From positions 1 through 21,191 of the forward strand of contig JAHZHK010000046.1 in assembly GCA_019420325.1 (NCBI GenBank): a DNA stretch of 21,191 nucleotides, given 5' to 3'. The notes beneath the pieces were generated by a model. The model was not told where the DNA came from, did no database searches, and saw only the letters and a list, made by a program, of their open reading frames with translations. The DNA comes from Coriobacteriaceae bacterium (GTDB lineage: Bacteria > Actinomycetota > Coriobacteriia > Coriobacteriales > UMGS124). Positions 7,241-14,895 of the stretch are shown piece by piece (position 1 is the stretch's first letter; each line of letters starts with the position of its first letter). Position numbers and translations under genes: made by a program.

Positions 7241-9136
7241 TTACGCCTGCGCCAGCGCGTCCTTCACGGCGGCGATGATGCCCCGGCTCGTGCGGGTGGC
7301 GCCGGCCACCACGTCGACCTCGGTGCCCTGGGCCTCCACGATGGCCGCCGGGATCTGCTCGATGGCGATCGAGCCGATGCGCGGGGTCTCGGAGCCGCCG
7401 AGCACCTCTACCTCGGCAATCGCGTCGCCGTCCATGGTCACGCGGGCCGTGACGACGCTCATGCCGTCGCCGGTGCCGATGAACTGGCTCTCGCCGCACT
7501 CGTACACAGGGGCCTCGTAGGGCTCCTCCTCGATCTGCGCGGGCTTCTCGGCCACGGTGAACACGAGAGGGGCGGCGTCGGCGGTCTGCTCCATCATGTG
7601 GTTCACGGCGTCGATGCCGGTCATGATGCACTCGGCAACGTTGCCGGCGCCCTGGTAGAGGTCGGAGTAGAAGGAGCCGAGCTCACCGGCGCTGAAGAGA
7701 CCGGGAATGACCTCGCGGGCGGTGTTGAGCACCTGGCAGCGGGTGTTGCGCACGGGGCCGCCCTGGGTGTTGATGAAGCAAGGAACGATGGGGAAGGCGT
7801 AGTAGGGGCCCTCGCCGAAGGGGAACAGGTACTCGGGCAGGCGTCCCAGCGGGTCCTCGCCGGCCTCGCAGTAGCCGTTGTAGTCCTCAACCTGCTTGAC
7901 CAGGTTCTCAGCCGGCACGCCGATGGCCTCGGCAAGCTCCTCGAGCGAGTCAGCCTTGGTGATCCAGCCCTTCTCGATCTCGTCGACCATGCCCTCGCTC
8001 CACACGCGGTAGAACGGCTTGGTGAGTCGGGCCGCCTCGTCGAAGACCACGTACATGGGCATCGAGACGGGAACGCGGATATACAGGCCATGGAACAGGA
8101 CGTGGCCGTGCTTGAGGCTCGTAGTCTCGCCGAAGAAGCGCGTGCCGTCAGCGCCCACCATGATGGCGGCAACGTCCTTGAGGCTCGAGTAGGAGAGCTT
8201 GCCGGTGAGCTGGCGGTAGCAGACCTTGGTGTCGGGGTCCTGGAACTCGAAGAAGGGGCCGGAGGTCGCGCCCATGTGCCACAGGTCGGCGCCCACGGCC
8301 TGGGCCATCTTGATGCCGTCGCCGGTGTTGTACTGGGTGCCGAGCGGCACGATCTTGGGGACGTTCACGTAGTTCTGGACCATTTGGTTGTTGGCCTCGA
8401 AGCCGCCGCAGGCAAGGAGCACGCCGTTGAGGGCGCGCACGTACACGGGCTCGGTGCCGTCCTTCATGACCTTGACGCCGATGACCGTCTTGGAGATGGG
8501 GTCCTGCACCAGCTCGACGGCGGGGCTGTCGTACCAGACCTCGAGCTTGCCGGCCTCGCGCAGGGCCTCGACGTTGCGCTCCATAACCGGCCAGAATGCG
8601 CCCTGGTAGTCGTCGGCGGTCCAGTTCTTGTAGACGACGTCGGAATTCACGAACTCAGGGAACTCCGGGTCGTTCTTGGGGCTGTCGACGTAGCCGCCGT
8701 GAGCCTCGTACCAGGCGGTGGTGCGGGTGTACCCGTCCACCAGGTAGTCGATGACCTCGTCGGTCATGTCCTCGGTATACAGGCCGCGCACGACCTTCAT
8801 GTACTCGGCCATCTTCTCGCGGTCGGCATCCTCGGTGCGAAGGAAGCGCTGGCTGCAGAACTTGGTGTTGCCGCCGTCGAGGCCCTTGGGGGCCTTCTCG
8901 ACCACGAGGGTCTTGACACCCAGGTCGTTGGCGGCAGTGATGGCGGCCACGGCGCCCGAGCCGCCCATGCCCACGATGCAGATCTGAGTCTCATAGCCCC
9001 AGGGAATCGTGTCGGCGTAGGTGGCCAGTGCGGCGGCCTCGTCGGCGCGGGCGGGCGCGGCGGCGGCGATGCCGGCCAGACCCAGGCCTGCGGAGGCGGT
9101 GATGAGCGTGCGGCGCGAGACGGCGGTGCTTTCCAT
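7241..9136 (-). CDS. Tat-exported FAD flavoprotein with C-terminal FMN-binding domain, atypical active site
   Basis: A 631-residue exported oxidoreductase of the fumarate-reductase-like FAD_binding_2 family. It begins with a Tat leader (SRRTL at 7-11, likely cleavage near APARA, residue 31). FAD motifs are QICIVGMGGSGAVAAI (51-66), VLLACGGFE (239-247), NTGDGIKMAQAVGADL (270-285) and GLFSAGELGS (479-488). The C-terminal 110 residues are an FMN_bind domain with GATRTS (612-617), the opposite domain order to the 3575-5431 protein. The proton-donor-type arginine is kept (FDEAAR, R370). However, the HTMGG histidine is replaced in INTQGG (N456) and the SNRLGG arginine is replaced in YQGAGN. The substrate is therefore probably not fumarate. 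AAGGGGAG about 7 nt upstream supports the ATG. The sensor kinase gene ends 117 nt upstream on the same strand, suggesting linked control. Confidence 0.92.
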   Translation of the reverse strand: MESTAVSRRTLITASAGLGLAGIAAAAPARADEAAALATYADTIPWGYETQICIVGMGGSGAVAAITAANDLGVKTLVVEKAPKGLDGGNTKFCSQRFLRTEDADREKMAEYMKVVRGLYTEDMTDEVIDYLVDGYTRTTAWYEAHGGYVDSPKNDPEFPEFVNSDVVYKNWTADDYQGAFWPVMERNVEALREAGKLEVWYDSPAVELVQDPISKTVIGVKVMKDGTEPVYVRALNGVLLACGGFEANNQMVQNYVNVPKIVPLGTQYNTGDGIKMAQAVGADLWHMGATSGPFFEFQDPDTKVCYRQLTGKLSYSSLKDVAAIMVGADGTRFFGETTSLKHGHVLFHGLYIRVPVSMPMYVVFDEAARLTKPFYRVWSEGMVDEIEKGWITKADSLEELAEAIGVPAENLVKQVEDYNGYCEAGEDPLGRLPEYLFPFGEGPYYAFPIVPCFINTQGGPVRNTRCQVLNTAREVIPGLFSAGELGSFYSDLYQGAGNVAECIMTGIDAVNHMMEQTADAAPLVFTVAEKPAQIEEEPYEAPVYECGESQFIGTGDGMSVVTARVTMDGDAIAEVEVLGGSETPRIGSIAIEQIPAAIVEAQGTEVDVVAGATRTSRGIIAAVKDALAQA

Positions 9137-9171
9137 GGTGATGCTCCCCTTCTAGCAGTGGTTTTCTTGGC

Positions 9172-9194
9172 AATCGCTTCTTCTTGTCGCGATT
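9172..9194 (-). promoter_or_regulatory. Inverted repeat in the leader of the 7241-9136 flavoprotein gene
   Basis: AATCGC (9172-9177) and GCGATT (9189-9194) form an inverted repeat with an 11-nt spacer, 36-58 nt upstream of the flavoprotein start codon in the 117-nt gap after the kinase gene. It could be an operator or a leader hairpin. A possible weak promoter (TTGTAA, 18 nt, TTTAGA on the minus strand) lies just upstream at about 9215-9245. Both are tentative. Confidence 0.25.
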
Positions 9195-9253
9195 TTCGAA
9201 ACCCATGATACGAAGGCTGTCTAAACGGCCTCTGAAGGGGTTCTTACAATCCG

Positions 9254-11011
9254 TTAAGAGGGGCGCGCGGAGCTGGGGCACGAACCCAGGCCAGGCCCCG
9301 GCAAGCCCTTCGGCTCCTCCCTGCAGACAAGCGGGAGCCGCACCGTGAAGACGCTGCCTTTGCCCGGCTCGCTCGCCACCTCGATGGAGCCGCGCATCGC
9401 CTGCACGAGCCCTTGGATCACCGACATGCCCAGGCCCGTGCCCTCCTCGCCCTTGGTGGTGAAGAACGAGTTGAACAGCTTGAGGCGGGTGTCCTCGTCC
9501 ATGCCGCGCCCGGTGTCGGCCACCCGCAGGACAAAGGCATCCGCGTGCTGGGGGTCGCGCCCCCATTCCACGGCAAGCTCGCCGCCCTCCTCGCGCATCG
9601 CGTAGAGGGCGTTTGTGGCCAGGTTGAGCAGGATCTGCGCGATGGCGCCGGGGTCTCCTTGCACCTCGCAGGGCGTCCCTCCCAAGACCCGCGTCGTGAG
9701 CCGCACGTCGCGCGGGCACAGGGGGCGCACCATCGCCAGGGCGTCCTCCACGGCGGCGGAGGCGTCGAACGCGACCTCGGCGGCAGCGGGCCGCTCGCGC
9801 ACATAGTCCAAGATGCGGCGTAGGAGCGCCTCGGCACGCCGCTCAAGACCGGCAAGCTCGCAGGTCATCTCGGCGCGCTCTCCCTCTGTCAGACTTGGGT
9901 CCTGGAGCATCTGGATGTACACGGACAGCGGGGTCATGAGGTTCTTGAGCTCATGTGCCAGCGAGCTGGTGATAACGCCCATGGTCTGCAGGCGGTCAAT
10001 CTGCTGAATCTGGCGCTCCTGAAGCTTGAGCCGGCACGTCTGGGCATGGAGTTCCTGCTCGTATGCAAGTTCGCGCTGCAGGTGGCGGGCACTCTGCATG
10101 CTCTTGGCCAACCGCCAGCCGCCGGCCACAAACACCGCGAGCAGCACAACGCCCAGAGCCGTGCATAGCACGAGCATCTGCCATAGTGGCGCCATAAGCT
10201 CGTCGTAGGCCATGACGACGTTCGCCACGAAGTGGTGGCCGTCGATGTAGGCAGGCGCATAGCCGATGAACTTCTTGGCAAGACCGGCCTCAGGCTCGTC
10301 CCACCAGTACGAGGTCACGATCCCGCAACCGGGCTCGTCGGTGTACTGGGTGGCAAACAAGCGGTCCCAGTCCCCCTCGGGATGTCCCTCGACACGCTCC
10401 GCTTGAGTGTCAACGCCCACCTGGCTGGCCAACGGGTGCATGACCACCACACGGTCGGGGTCCTTGACGGTGCAATAGCCGCGCTGGCCCACGTTGATGT
10501 CCCCCAACACCTCGCGATAGACGGCGTTGAGGTCGAGGGTATGCGCCACATAACCCACGAGGGCCCCGTCGAGCAGGATGGGCTTGGCTATCACGAGCGC
10601 ATATCCTTGCAGGCCGTCGTCATAGGACCAGCCGCACACAAAGGCATCATGCGACGGTTGCGTCACGGTCAGCTCGTCGGGGTGCCACAGCTCTACCGAC
10701 ACGACTGCGGAGCCGGCCTCGAAACCCTCCTCGAAACTGGAGAACAGCTCCTCCGCAGCTCGCTCAACGTTCCCGTCGCACGCCTTGACCGCCAATGCCA
10801 TCATCTGCGGCGAGAACTGCACGTCGAGCTCGTCCATGCGCGCGTCGAAGTAGTCGGTCAGGTTCCCCGAGGCCGAGACTGCCATGGTCGCAAGGTTGTC
10901 TTTTTGGGAATCCCGCAACGTGTCGCGATAGAGCACAAAGGCCGTCACCATGCCCGCCAAGGCCAGCGCAGCCAAAAATGCCAACACCGCGTAGAACAAC
11001 CGCCGCCTCAT
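9254..11011 (-). CDS. Membrane sensor histidine kinase with extracytoplasmic Cache-like domain
   Basis: A 585-residue sensor kinase. TM1 (about 6-28) and TM2 (about 278-300) flank a sensing domain of some 250 residues. This domain looks like a double Cache fold: GYCTVKDPDRVVVMHP at 178-193 is the typical second-lobe strand pattern. A linker helix follows TM2. The H-box is SSLAHELKNLMTPL (349-362, phosphorylated H353). The ATPase core has NLATNALYAM (463-472), DTGRGM (499-504), FNSFFTTK (513-520) and GTGLGM (524-529). A longer open frame exists upstream, but the ATG at 11011 has AAAGAGG 7 nt before it and gives a clean TM1, so I chose it. The likely partner is the response regulator transcribed divergently 87 nt away. 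The flavoprotein immediately downstream on the same strand is a plausible target, so the ligand may be its substrate (inference). Confidence 0.93.
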   Translation of the reverse strand: MRRRLFYAVLAFLAALALAGMVTAFVLYRDTLRDSQKDNLATMAVSASGNLTDYFDARMDELDVQFSPQMMALAVKACDGNVERAAEELFSSFEEGFEAGSAVVSVELWHPDELTVTQPSHDAFVCGWSYDDGLQGYALVIAKPILLDGALVGYVAHTLDLNAVYREVLGDINVGQRGYCTVKDPDRVVVMHPLASQVGVDTQAERVEGHPEGDWDRLFATQYTDEPGCGIVTSYWWDEPEAGLAKKFIGYAPAYIDGHHFVANVVMAYDELMAPLWQMLVLCTALGVVLLAVFVAGGWRLAKSMQSARHLQRELAYEQELHAQTCRLKLQERQIQQIDRLQTMGVITSSLAHELKNLMTPLSVYIQMLQDPSLTEGERAEMTCELAGLERRAEALLRRILDYVRERPAAAEVAFDASAAVEDALAMVRPLCPRDVRLTTRVLGGTPCEVQGDPGAIAQILLNLATNALYAMREEGGELAVEWGRDPQHADAFVLRVADTGRGMDEDTRLKLFNSFFTTKGEEGTGLGMSVIQGLVQAMRGSIEVASEPGKGSVFTVRLPLVCREEPKGLPGPGLGSCPSSARPS

Positions 11012-11098
11012 GGAGCCGCCTCTTTCCCTCGTCTCACCGTCGCGGCGATGGTACCATGGGCGGCACGACACCGACACGGCGAAAGGAGCCTTTGAGCC
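11012..11098. promoter_or_regulatory. Shared divergent promoter region between kinase and response regulator
   Basis: Only 87 nt separate the two divergent start codons, so both promoters must lie here or reach into the genes. A perfect 10-bp palindrome, ATGGTACCAT, sits almost in the middle (11048-11057) and is a candidate autoregulatory site. Ribosome sites are AAAGAGG (read on minus, 11019-11025) for the kinase and AAAGGAG (11082-11088) for the regulator. No convincing -35/-10 pairs were seen. Confidence 0.4.
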
Positions 11099-11797
11099 AT
11101 GGCCCAGGAGCGCATTCTCATAGTGGACGACGACCCGGCCGTCGTCCGGGCCCTCCAGCTGTTCTTCCGCCATGAGGGGTTGACGGCCGAGGGACGCCCC
11201 TGCGGCTTCGAGGGCCTGGCGGCAGCCCGGGAAAACCCCTACGACCTCATCCTGCTCGACCTTGACCTGCCCGACATCGACGGCTTTGCGGTACTCGAGC
11301 GCCTGCGGGCCGCCGGCAACACCACGCCCGTCATCATCGTGAGCGGCCACGACGAGGAGTACAACCAGCTTTTGGGCCTGGGTTCTGGGGCCGACGACTA
11401 CATCACCAAGCCGTTCAGCATGCCCCTTCTGCTCTCAAAGGTGCGCGCCCTCATCCGCCGCAACGCCGTGTACGCGCACCGCGAGGAGACGGACGCGCCC
11501 AACGAGCTCACCTGCGGCCCGTTCTCCTTGAACCGCAGCGCCTACCGGCTGGCCAAGAACGGCACGCCTGTGGACCTCACGGCCCGGGAGCTAGCACTGC
11601 TCACCCACTTCATGGAGCATCCCAACCAGGTGTTCACCAAAGCCCAGCTCTACGAGGCCGTCTGGTACAACCCCGTGGTGGACGAGAACTCGGTCATGGT
11701 CTACGTCAAGCGCCTGCGCGACAAAATTGAGGACGACCCGGCCAACCCCGTCTACCTGCAGACCCACCGCGGCATCGGCTACAGCTTCGAGGCATAG
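11099..11797 (+). CDS. OmpR/PhoB-family response regulator
   Basis: A 232-residue two-component DNA-binding regulator. The receiver domain (about 1-120) has the acidic pocket VDDD (9-12), phospho-acceptor D54 in LILLDLDLPD, S82 in the switch position (IIVSGHD) and K104 in DDYITKPF. The C-terminal winged helix (about 137-232) shows LTARELALLTHFMEHPNQVF, then SVMVYVKRLRDKIEDDP and HRGIGYSFEA, the usual OmpR-type ending. AAAGGAG at 11082-11088 supports the ATG. The kinase gene is divergent rather than co-operonic, so the pairing is inferred from adjacency. No plus-strand terminator with a T-run was seen within 100 nt of the stop. Confidence 0.95.
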   Translation: MAQERILIVDDDPAVVRALQLFFRHEGLTAEGRPCGFEGLAAARENPYDLILLDLDLPDIDGFAVLERLRAAGNTTPVIIVSGHDEEYNQLLGLGSGADDYITKPFSMPLLLSKVRALIRRNAVYAHREETDAPNELTCGPFSLNRSAYRLAKNGTPVDLTARELALLTHFMEHPNQVFTKAQLYEAVWYNPVVDENSVMVYVKRLRDKIEDDPANPVYLQTHRGIGYSFEA

Positions 11798-11900
11798 GGG
11801 TCCGCGCGCAAACTGCGTGGGGCCTACGCCAGCAATCCGCGACCAGGTCGCCCAAATCGCTTGGAAGCAAAAACGACCCGCCCCTCACCCGTCTCCATGC

Positions 11901-11938
11901 AAAAGGGGCGGCCCGCCATGCTCACGGCGGGCCGCCCC
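11901..11938 (-). terminator. Rho-independent terminator of the tilS-hpt-ftsH operon
   Basis: A 13-bp perfect stem, GGGGCGGCCCGCC (11905-11917) with GGCGGGCCGCCCC (11926-11938), an 8-nt loop and, on the minus strand, a TTTT tail (11901-11904). It lies about 39 nt after the ftsH stop. In the plus direction the hairpin lacks a T-run, so it serves the response regulator poorly if at all. Confidence 0.88.
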
Positions 11939-11976
11939 CTCATCTTGGGAACGCTTATGTGGTGCTACAGGCTGGC

Positions 11977-14232
11977 CTACTCGGCCTTCTTCTCCTCGTC
12001 CTGGCCGTCCTTGCCAGGCTCGCCCTCAACAGGGGGCAGGGTCTGAGCGTGGCCGTCGTAAACGACGGTGGTGGAGCCGTCGGCGTTCGTGCGCACCTCG
12101 GCGTCGCAGGAATCGACCTTCACCACAGACTCAGCCTCGGGAAGCTGGTTCTCTGCCTCCTTGGCGGCGCGCTCTTCGGCCGTCTTGGCGGCGTCGGCGG
12201 CAGCGACCTTGGCCTTCTGCTCGGCCTCGCCGGCCAGGTACTCCTGCCAGCGGTTGTCGAGCAGCGCCTGGCAGGCATCGCCGTCCACCGTCTCGCGCTC
12301 GAGCAGCACGGTCGCCATGAGGTGCATCTGCTCGGCGTTCTCAGACAGCACCTTGCGGGCGCGCTCGTGGGCCTCCTTGATGAGGCGCGAAACCTCGAGG
12401 TCGATGCGGTGCGCCGTCTCGGGCGAGTAATTGCCCTGCGTGGCGATGTCGCGGCCCAGGAAGACCTCGTGATTGGGCTCGCCGTACATCTGGGGCCCAA
12501 GCTCCTCGCACATGCCGTAGCTCACAACCATGCTGCGGGCCACCTTCGTGGCGCGCTCGATGTCGTTGGAGGCGCCGGTGGTGATGTCGTCGCAGAAGAG
12601 CTCCTCGGCGGTGCGGCCGCCCAGCATCATGGCAAGGCTGTCGAGCATGGAGTTGCGCGTCTGCAGGAAGTGGTCCTCATCAGGCATCGAAAGCGTGTAA
12701 CCCAGAGCCTGGCCGCGGGGGATGATGCTGATCTTCTTGACCGGGTCGGCGTTGGCGAGCATGTGGCCCACAAGCGCGTGGCCCGACTCGTGGTAGGCAA
12801 TGGTCTTGCGCTCGGTGTCGGTCATGACACGGCTCTTGCGGGCAGGACCGGCAATGCAGCGCTCCATCGACTCGGTGATCTCGTCCATGCCGATGCGCTC
12901 GTGTCCGCGACGGGCGGCGAGAAGGGCGCTCTCGTTCATGAGGTTGCCCAGGTCGGCGCCAGAGAAGCCGGGGGTGAGCTGGGCAACGCGGGCAAGGTCG
13001 ACGTCGGTCGAGAGTGGCTTGTTGCGCGCGTGGATGCCCAGGATGGCCTCGCGGCCCTTCACGTCGGGACGGTCCACCGTGACCTGGCGATCGAAGCGAC
13101 CGGGGCGCAGAAGAGCCGGGTCAAGGACGTCGGGGCGGTTCGTGGCAGCCATGAGGATGACGCTCTGGTGCTCCTCGAAACCGTCCATCTCAACAAGCAG
13201 CTGGTTCAGAGTCTGCTCGCGCTCGTCGTGACCGCCGCCCACGCCCGTGCCGCGCTGGCGACCCACGGCGTCGATCTCATCGATAAAGATGATGGAGGGA
13301 GCCTGCTCCTTGGCCTTGGCGAACAGGTCGCGCACACGGGAGGCACCCACACCGACGAACATCTCGACAAAGCCCGAACCGGAAATCTGGAAGAACGGCA
13401 CGCCGGCCTCACCGGCCACGGCCTTGGCAAGCAACGTCTTGCCGGTGCCGGGAGGGCCCACAAGCAGCACGCCGTGCGGGATCTTGGCGCCGAGGTCCTG
13501 GTACTTCGCGGGGTTGTCGAGGTAGTCCTTGATCTCCTTGAGCTCCTCGATAGCCTCGTCGCAACCGGCGACGTCGTCGAAGCAGACCTTGGGACGGGTG
13601 GCGTCGGTCGTCTGGGCCTTCGTCTTGCCGAAGCCCATAGCACCGCCCGTGGGGTCGGAGAACTTGTTCATAAAGTACACCATGACGCCGATGAGGATGA
13701 GCATCGGCAGCATGCTCGTGAGCAGGGAGACCCAGGTGGGCGTCGTGGAGACGTCGGCCACGTACTTGACCTCGGGGTGGGAAGCCATGAGCTCGGCCAG
13801 CGAGTCGGTGCCCAGGTAGGTCGAAGTGAAGGGCACGAGGGCGTTCTCGTCGCCGATCTTGTCGGCCTCGGGCCAGTACTCGCCCTTGATGGTGTAGGTC
13901 ATCGCGACGTAGGTCGCCTCGCTGACCTGGCCGTCTTCGACGGCGCTCACGAACTCGCTCGTGGCGAGCTCCACCGTGTTCTCGTTGGCCTGGCGCTGCA
14001 TGGCGCTGCCCACGGCCACCACGACAACCACGAGGATGAGCGCATACAGCAGGATGCTGCGCCAGTTGGGCTTGCGCGGGCCGGCGTTTTTGTCAGCCGG
14101 GCCGTCGATGGGATTGAGGAGCTCCTTCATCTTCGCGCGACGTTCTTCCTCGCGCTTGTCGCCCTTTGCGTCGGGCTTGCCGGCGTCTACAGACTTGCCG
14201 ACCTTCTTCTTGTCGTTGTTCTCTTCACTCAC
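11977..14232 (-). CDS. ftsH: ATP-dependent zinc metalloprotease FtsH
   Basis: FtsH is the membrane-anchored AAA+ protease that extracts and degrades damaged membrane and regulatory proteins. In the 751-residue product, TM1 (about 59-77) and TM2 (about 170-188) flank a short extracytoplasmic domain. Then come Walker A GPPGTGKT (259-266), Walker B IIFIDEID (314-321), the second region of homology TNRPDVLDPALLRPGRFDR (364-382), zinc motif HESGH (481-485) and the third ligand D557 in SNDIER. The start is GTG at 14232, with AAGGAG 7 nt upstream. Oddities are a highly charged cytoplasmic N-terminal extension of about 57 residues before TM1 (the E. coli protein has only a few) and a long Ala/Glu-rich acidic tail after about residue 665. 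It is the last gene of the tilS-hpt-ftsH operon, 60 nt after hpt. Confidence 0.97.
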   Translation of the reverse strand: MSEENNDKKKVGKSVDAGKPDAKGDKREEERRAKMKELLNPIDGPADKNAGPRKPNWRSILLYALILVVVVVAVGSAMQRQANENTVELATSEFVSAVEDGQVSEATYVAMTYTIKGEYWPEADKIGDENALVPFTSTYLGTDSLAELMASHPEVKYVADVSTTPTWVSLLTSMLPMLILIGVMVYFMNKFSDPTGGAMGFGKTKAQTTDATRPKVCFDDVAGCDEAIEELKEIKDYLDNPAKYQDLGAKIPHGVLLVGPPGTGKTLLAKAVAGEAGVPFFQISGSGFVEMFVGVGASRVRDLFAKAKEQAPSIIFIDEIDAVGRQRGTGVGGGHDEREQTLNQLLVEMDGFEEHQSVILMAATNRPDVLDPALLRPGRFDRQVTVDRPDVKGREAILGIHARNKPLSTDVDLARVAQLTPGFSGADLGNLMNESALLAARRGHERIGMDEITESMERCIAGPARKSRVMTDTERKTIAYHESGHALVGHMLANADPVKKISIIPRGQALGYTLSMPDEDHFLQTRNSMLDSLAMMLGGRTAEELFCDDITTGASNDIERATKVARSMVVSYGMCEELGPQMYGEPNHEVFLGRDIATQGNYSPETAHRIDLEVSRLIKEAHERARKVLSENAEQMHLMATVLLERETVDGDACQALLDNRWQEYLAGEAEQKAKVAAADAAKTAEERAAKEAENQLPEAESVVKVDSCDAEVRTNADGSTTVVYDGHAQTLPPVEGEPGKDGQDEEKKAE

Positions 14233-14292
14233 CTTGTGACTCCTTGTTGCCGCACTGGGCGGCCGTGTTGGTCGGACAGGCCCGCCGGGGTG

Positions 14293-14844
14293 TTAGCCCT
14301 CAACGAGCTCCGGCTTGAGCACGCCGATGTAAGGCAGGTTGCGGTACTTCTGGTTGTAGTCGAGGCCATAGCCCACCACGAACTCGTCGGGGCACTGGAA
14401 ACCCACGTAGCGCGGGTCGACGGCGGCAGTGCGGCGCTTGCACAGAAGCGTCGCCACCTCGAAGGAGCGCACGCCGCGCGCTTGCAAGTTGGCCGACAGA
14501 TAGCGCAGGGTCAGGCCCGAGTCGAGAACGTCCTCGATGACGATGACGTCGCGGTCCTTGATCTCGGTGTCGAGGTCCTTCACGATGCGCAGGATGCCCG
14601 AGGAACGCGTAGCCGCACCGTAGCTGGAGATGGCCATGTAGTCGATCTCGATGGGCAGGTCGATGGCGCGCACCAAATCGCTGGCAAACGTCGCGGCACC
14701 ACGCAGGATGCAGATGACGAGCGGCGGCACGTCGTTGTCGGCATAGTCGGCCGTGATCTGGGCACCGAGCTGAGCCACACGCTCGCTGAGCTGCTCGGCG
14801 GTGAACAGGACGTGGTCGATATCGTTGGACATGTTGTACGGCAA
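14293..14844 (-). CDS. hpt: Hypoxanthine phosphoribosyltransferase
   Basis: Hpt salvages hypoxanthine (and often guanine) by transferring the phosphoribosyl group of PRPP to make IMP or GMP in the cytoplasm. The 183-residue product has the PRPP loop VIVIEDVLDSGLTL (100-113), the flexible-loop SSYG (73-76) and the late DEFVVGYGLDYNQKYRNLP block typical of bacterial Hpt. Length is normal. I chose the TTG at 14844 because GAGGGGG lies 5 nt upstream; the ATG at 14832 has no ribosome site at proper distance but would cost only four residues. It sits 51 nt after tilS and 60 nt before ftsH on the same strand, the conserved tilS-hpt-ftsH arrangement. Confidence 0.96.
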   Translation of the reverse strand: MPYNMSNDIDHVLFTAEQLSERVAQLGAQITADYADNDVPPLVICILRGAATFASDLVRAIDLPIEIDYMAISSYGAATRSSGILRIVKDLDTEIKDRDVIVIEDVLDSGLTLRYLSANLQARGVRSFEVATLLCKRRTAAVDPRYVGFQCPDEFVVGYGLDYNQKYRNLPYIGVLKPELVEG

Positions 14845-14895
14845 GGGATCCCCCTCATTGTGAGACGGCAGGGCAAGTCCTGTCGTTCGGCCGGC

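Noticed and set aside
6998..9208. A 736-codon plus-strand open frame opposite the 7241-9136 flavoprotein
   Set aside because: Same reasoning: it mirrors a gene with clear FAD and FMN motifs, and its composition is typical of antisense translation.
11012..11350. Longer N-terminus for the sensor kinase (open frame back to 11350)
   Set aside because: It would overlap the response regulator on the other strand and add over 110 residues with no domain before a good membrane helix. The ATG at 11011 has a well-placed ribosome site.
11839..11851. Palindrome GCGACCAGGTCGC behind the response regulator gene as a terminator
   Set aside because: The arms nearly touch, leaving too small a loop, and no T-run follows. 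It is at most a protein site or chance.
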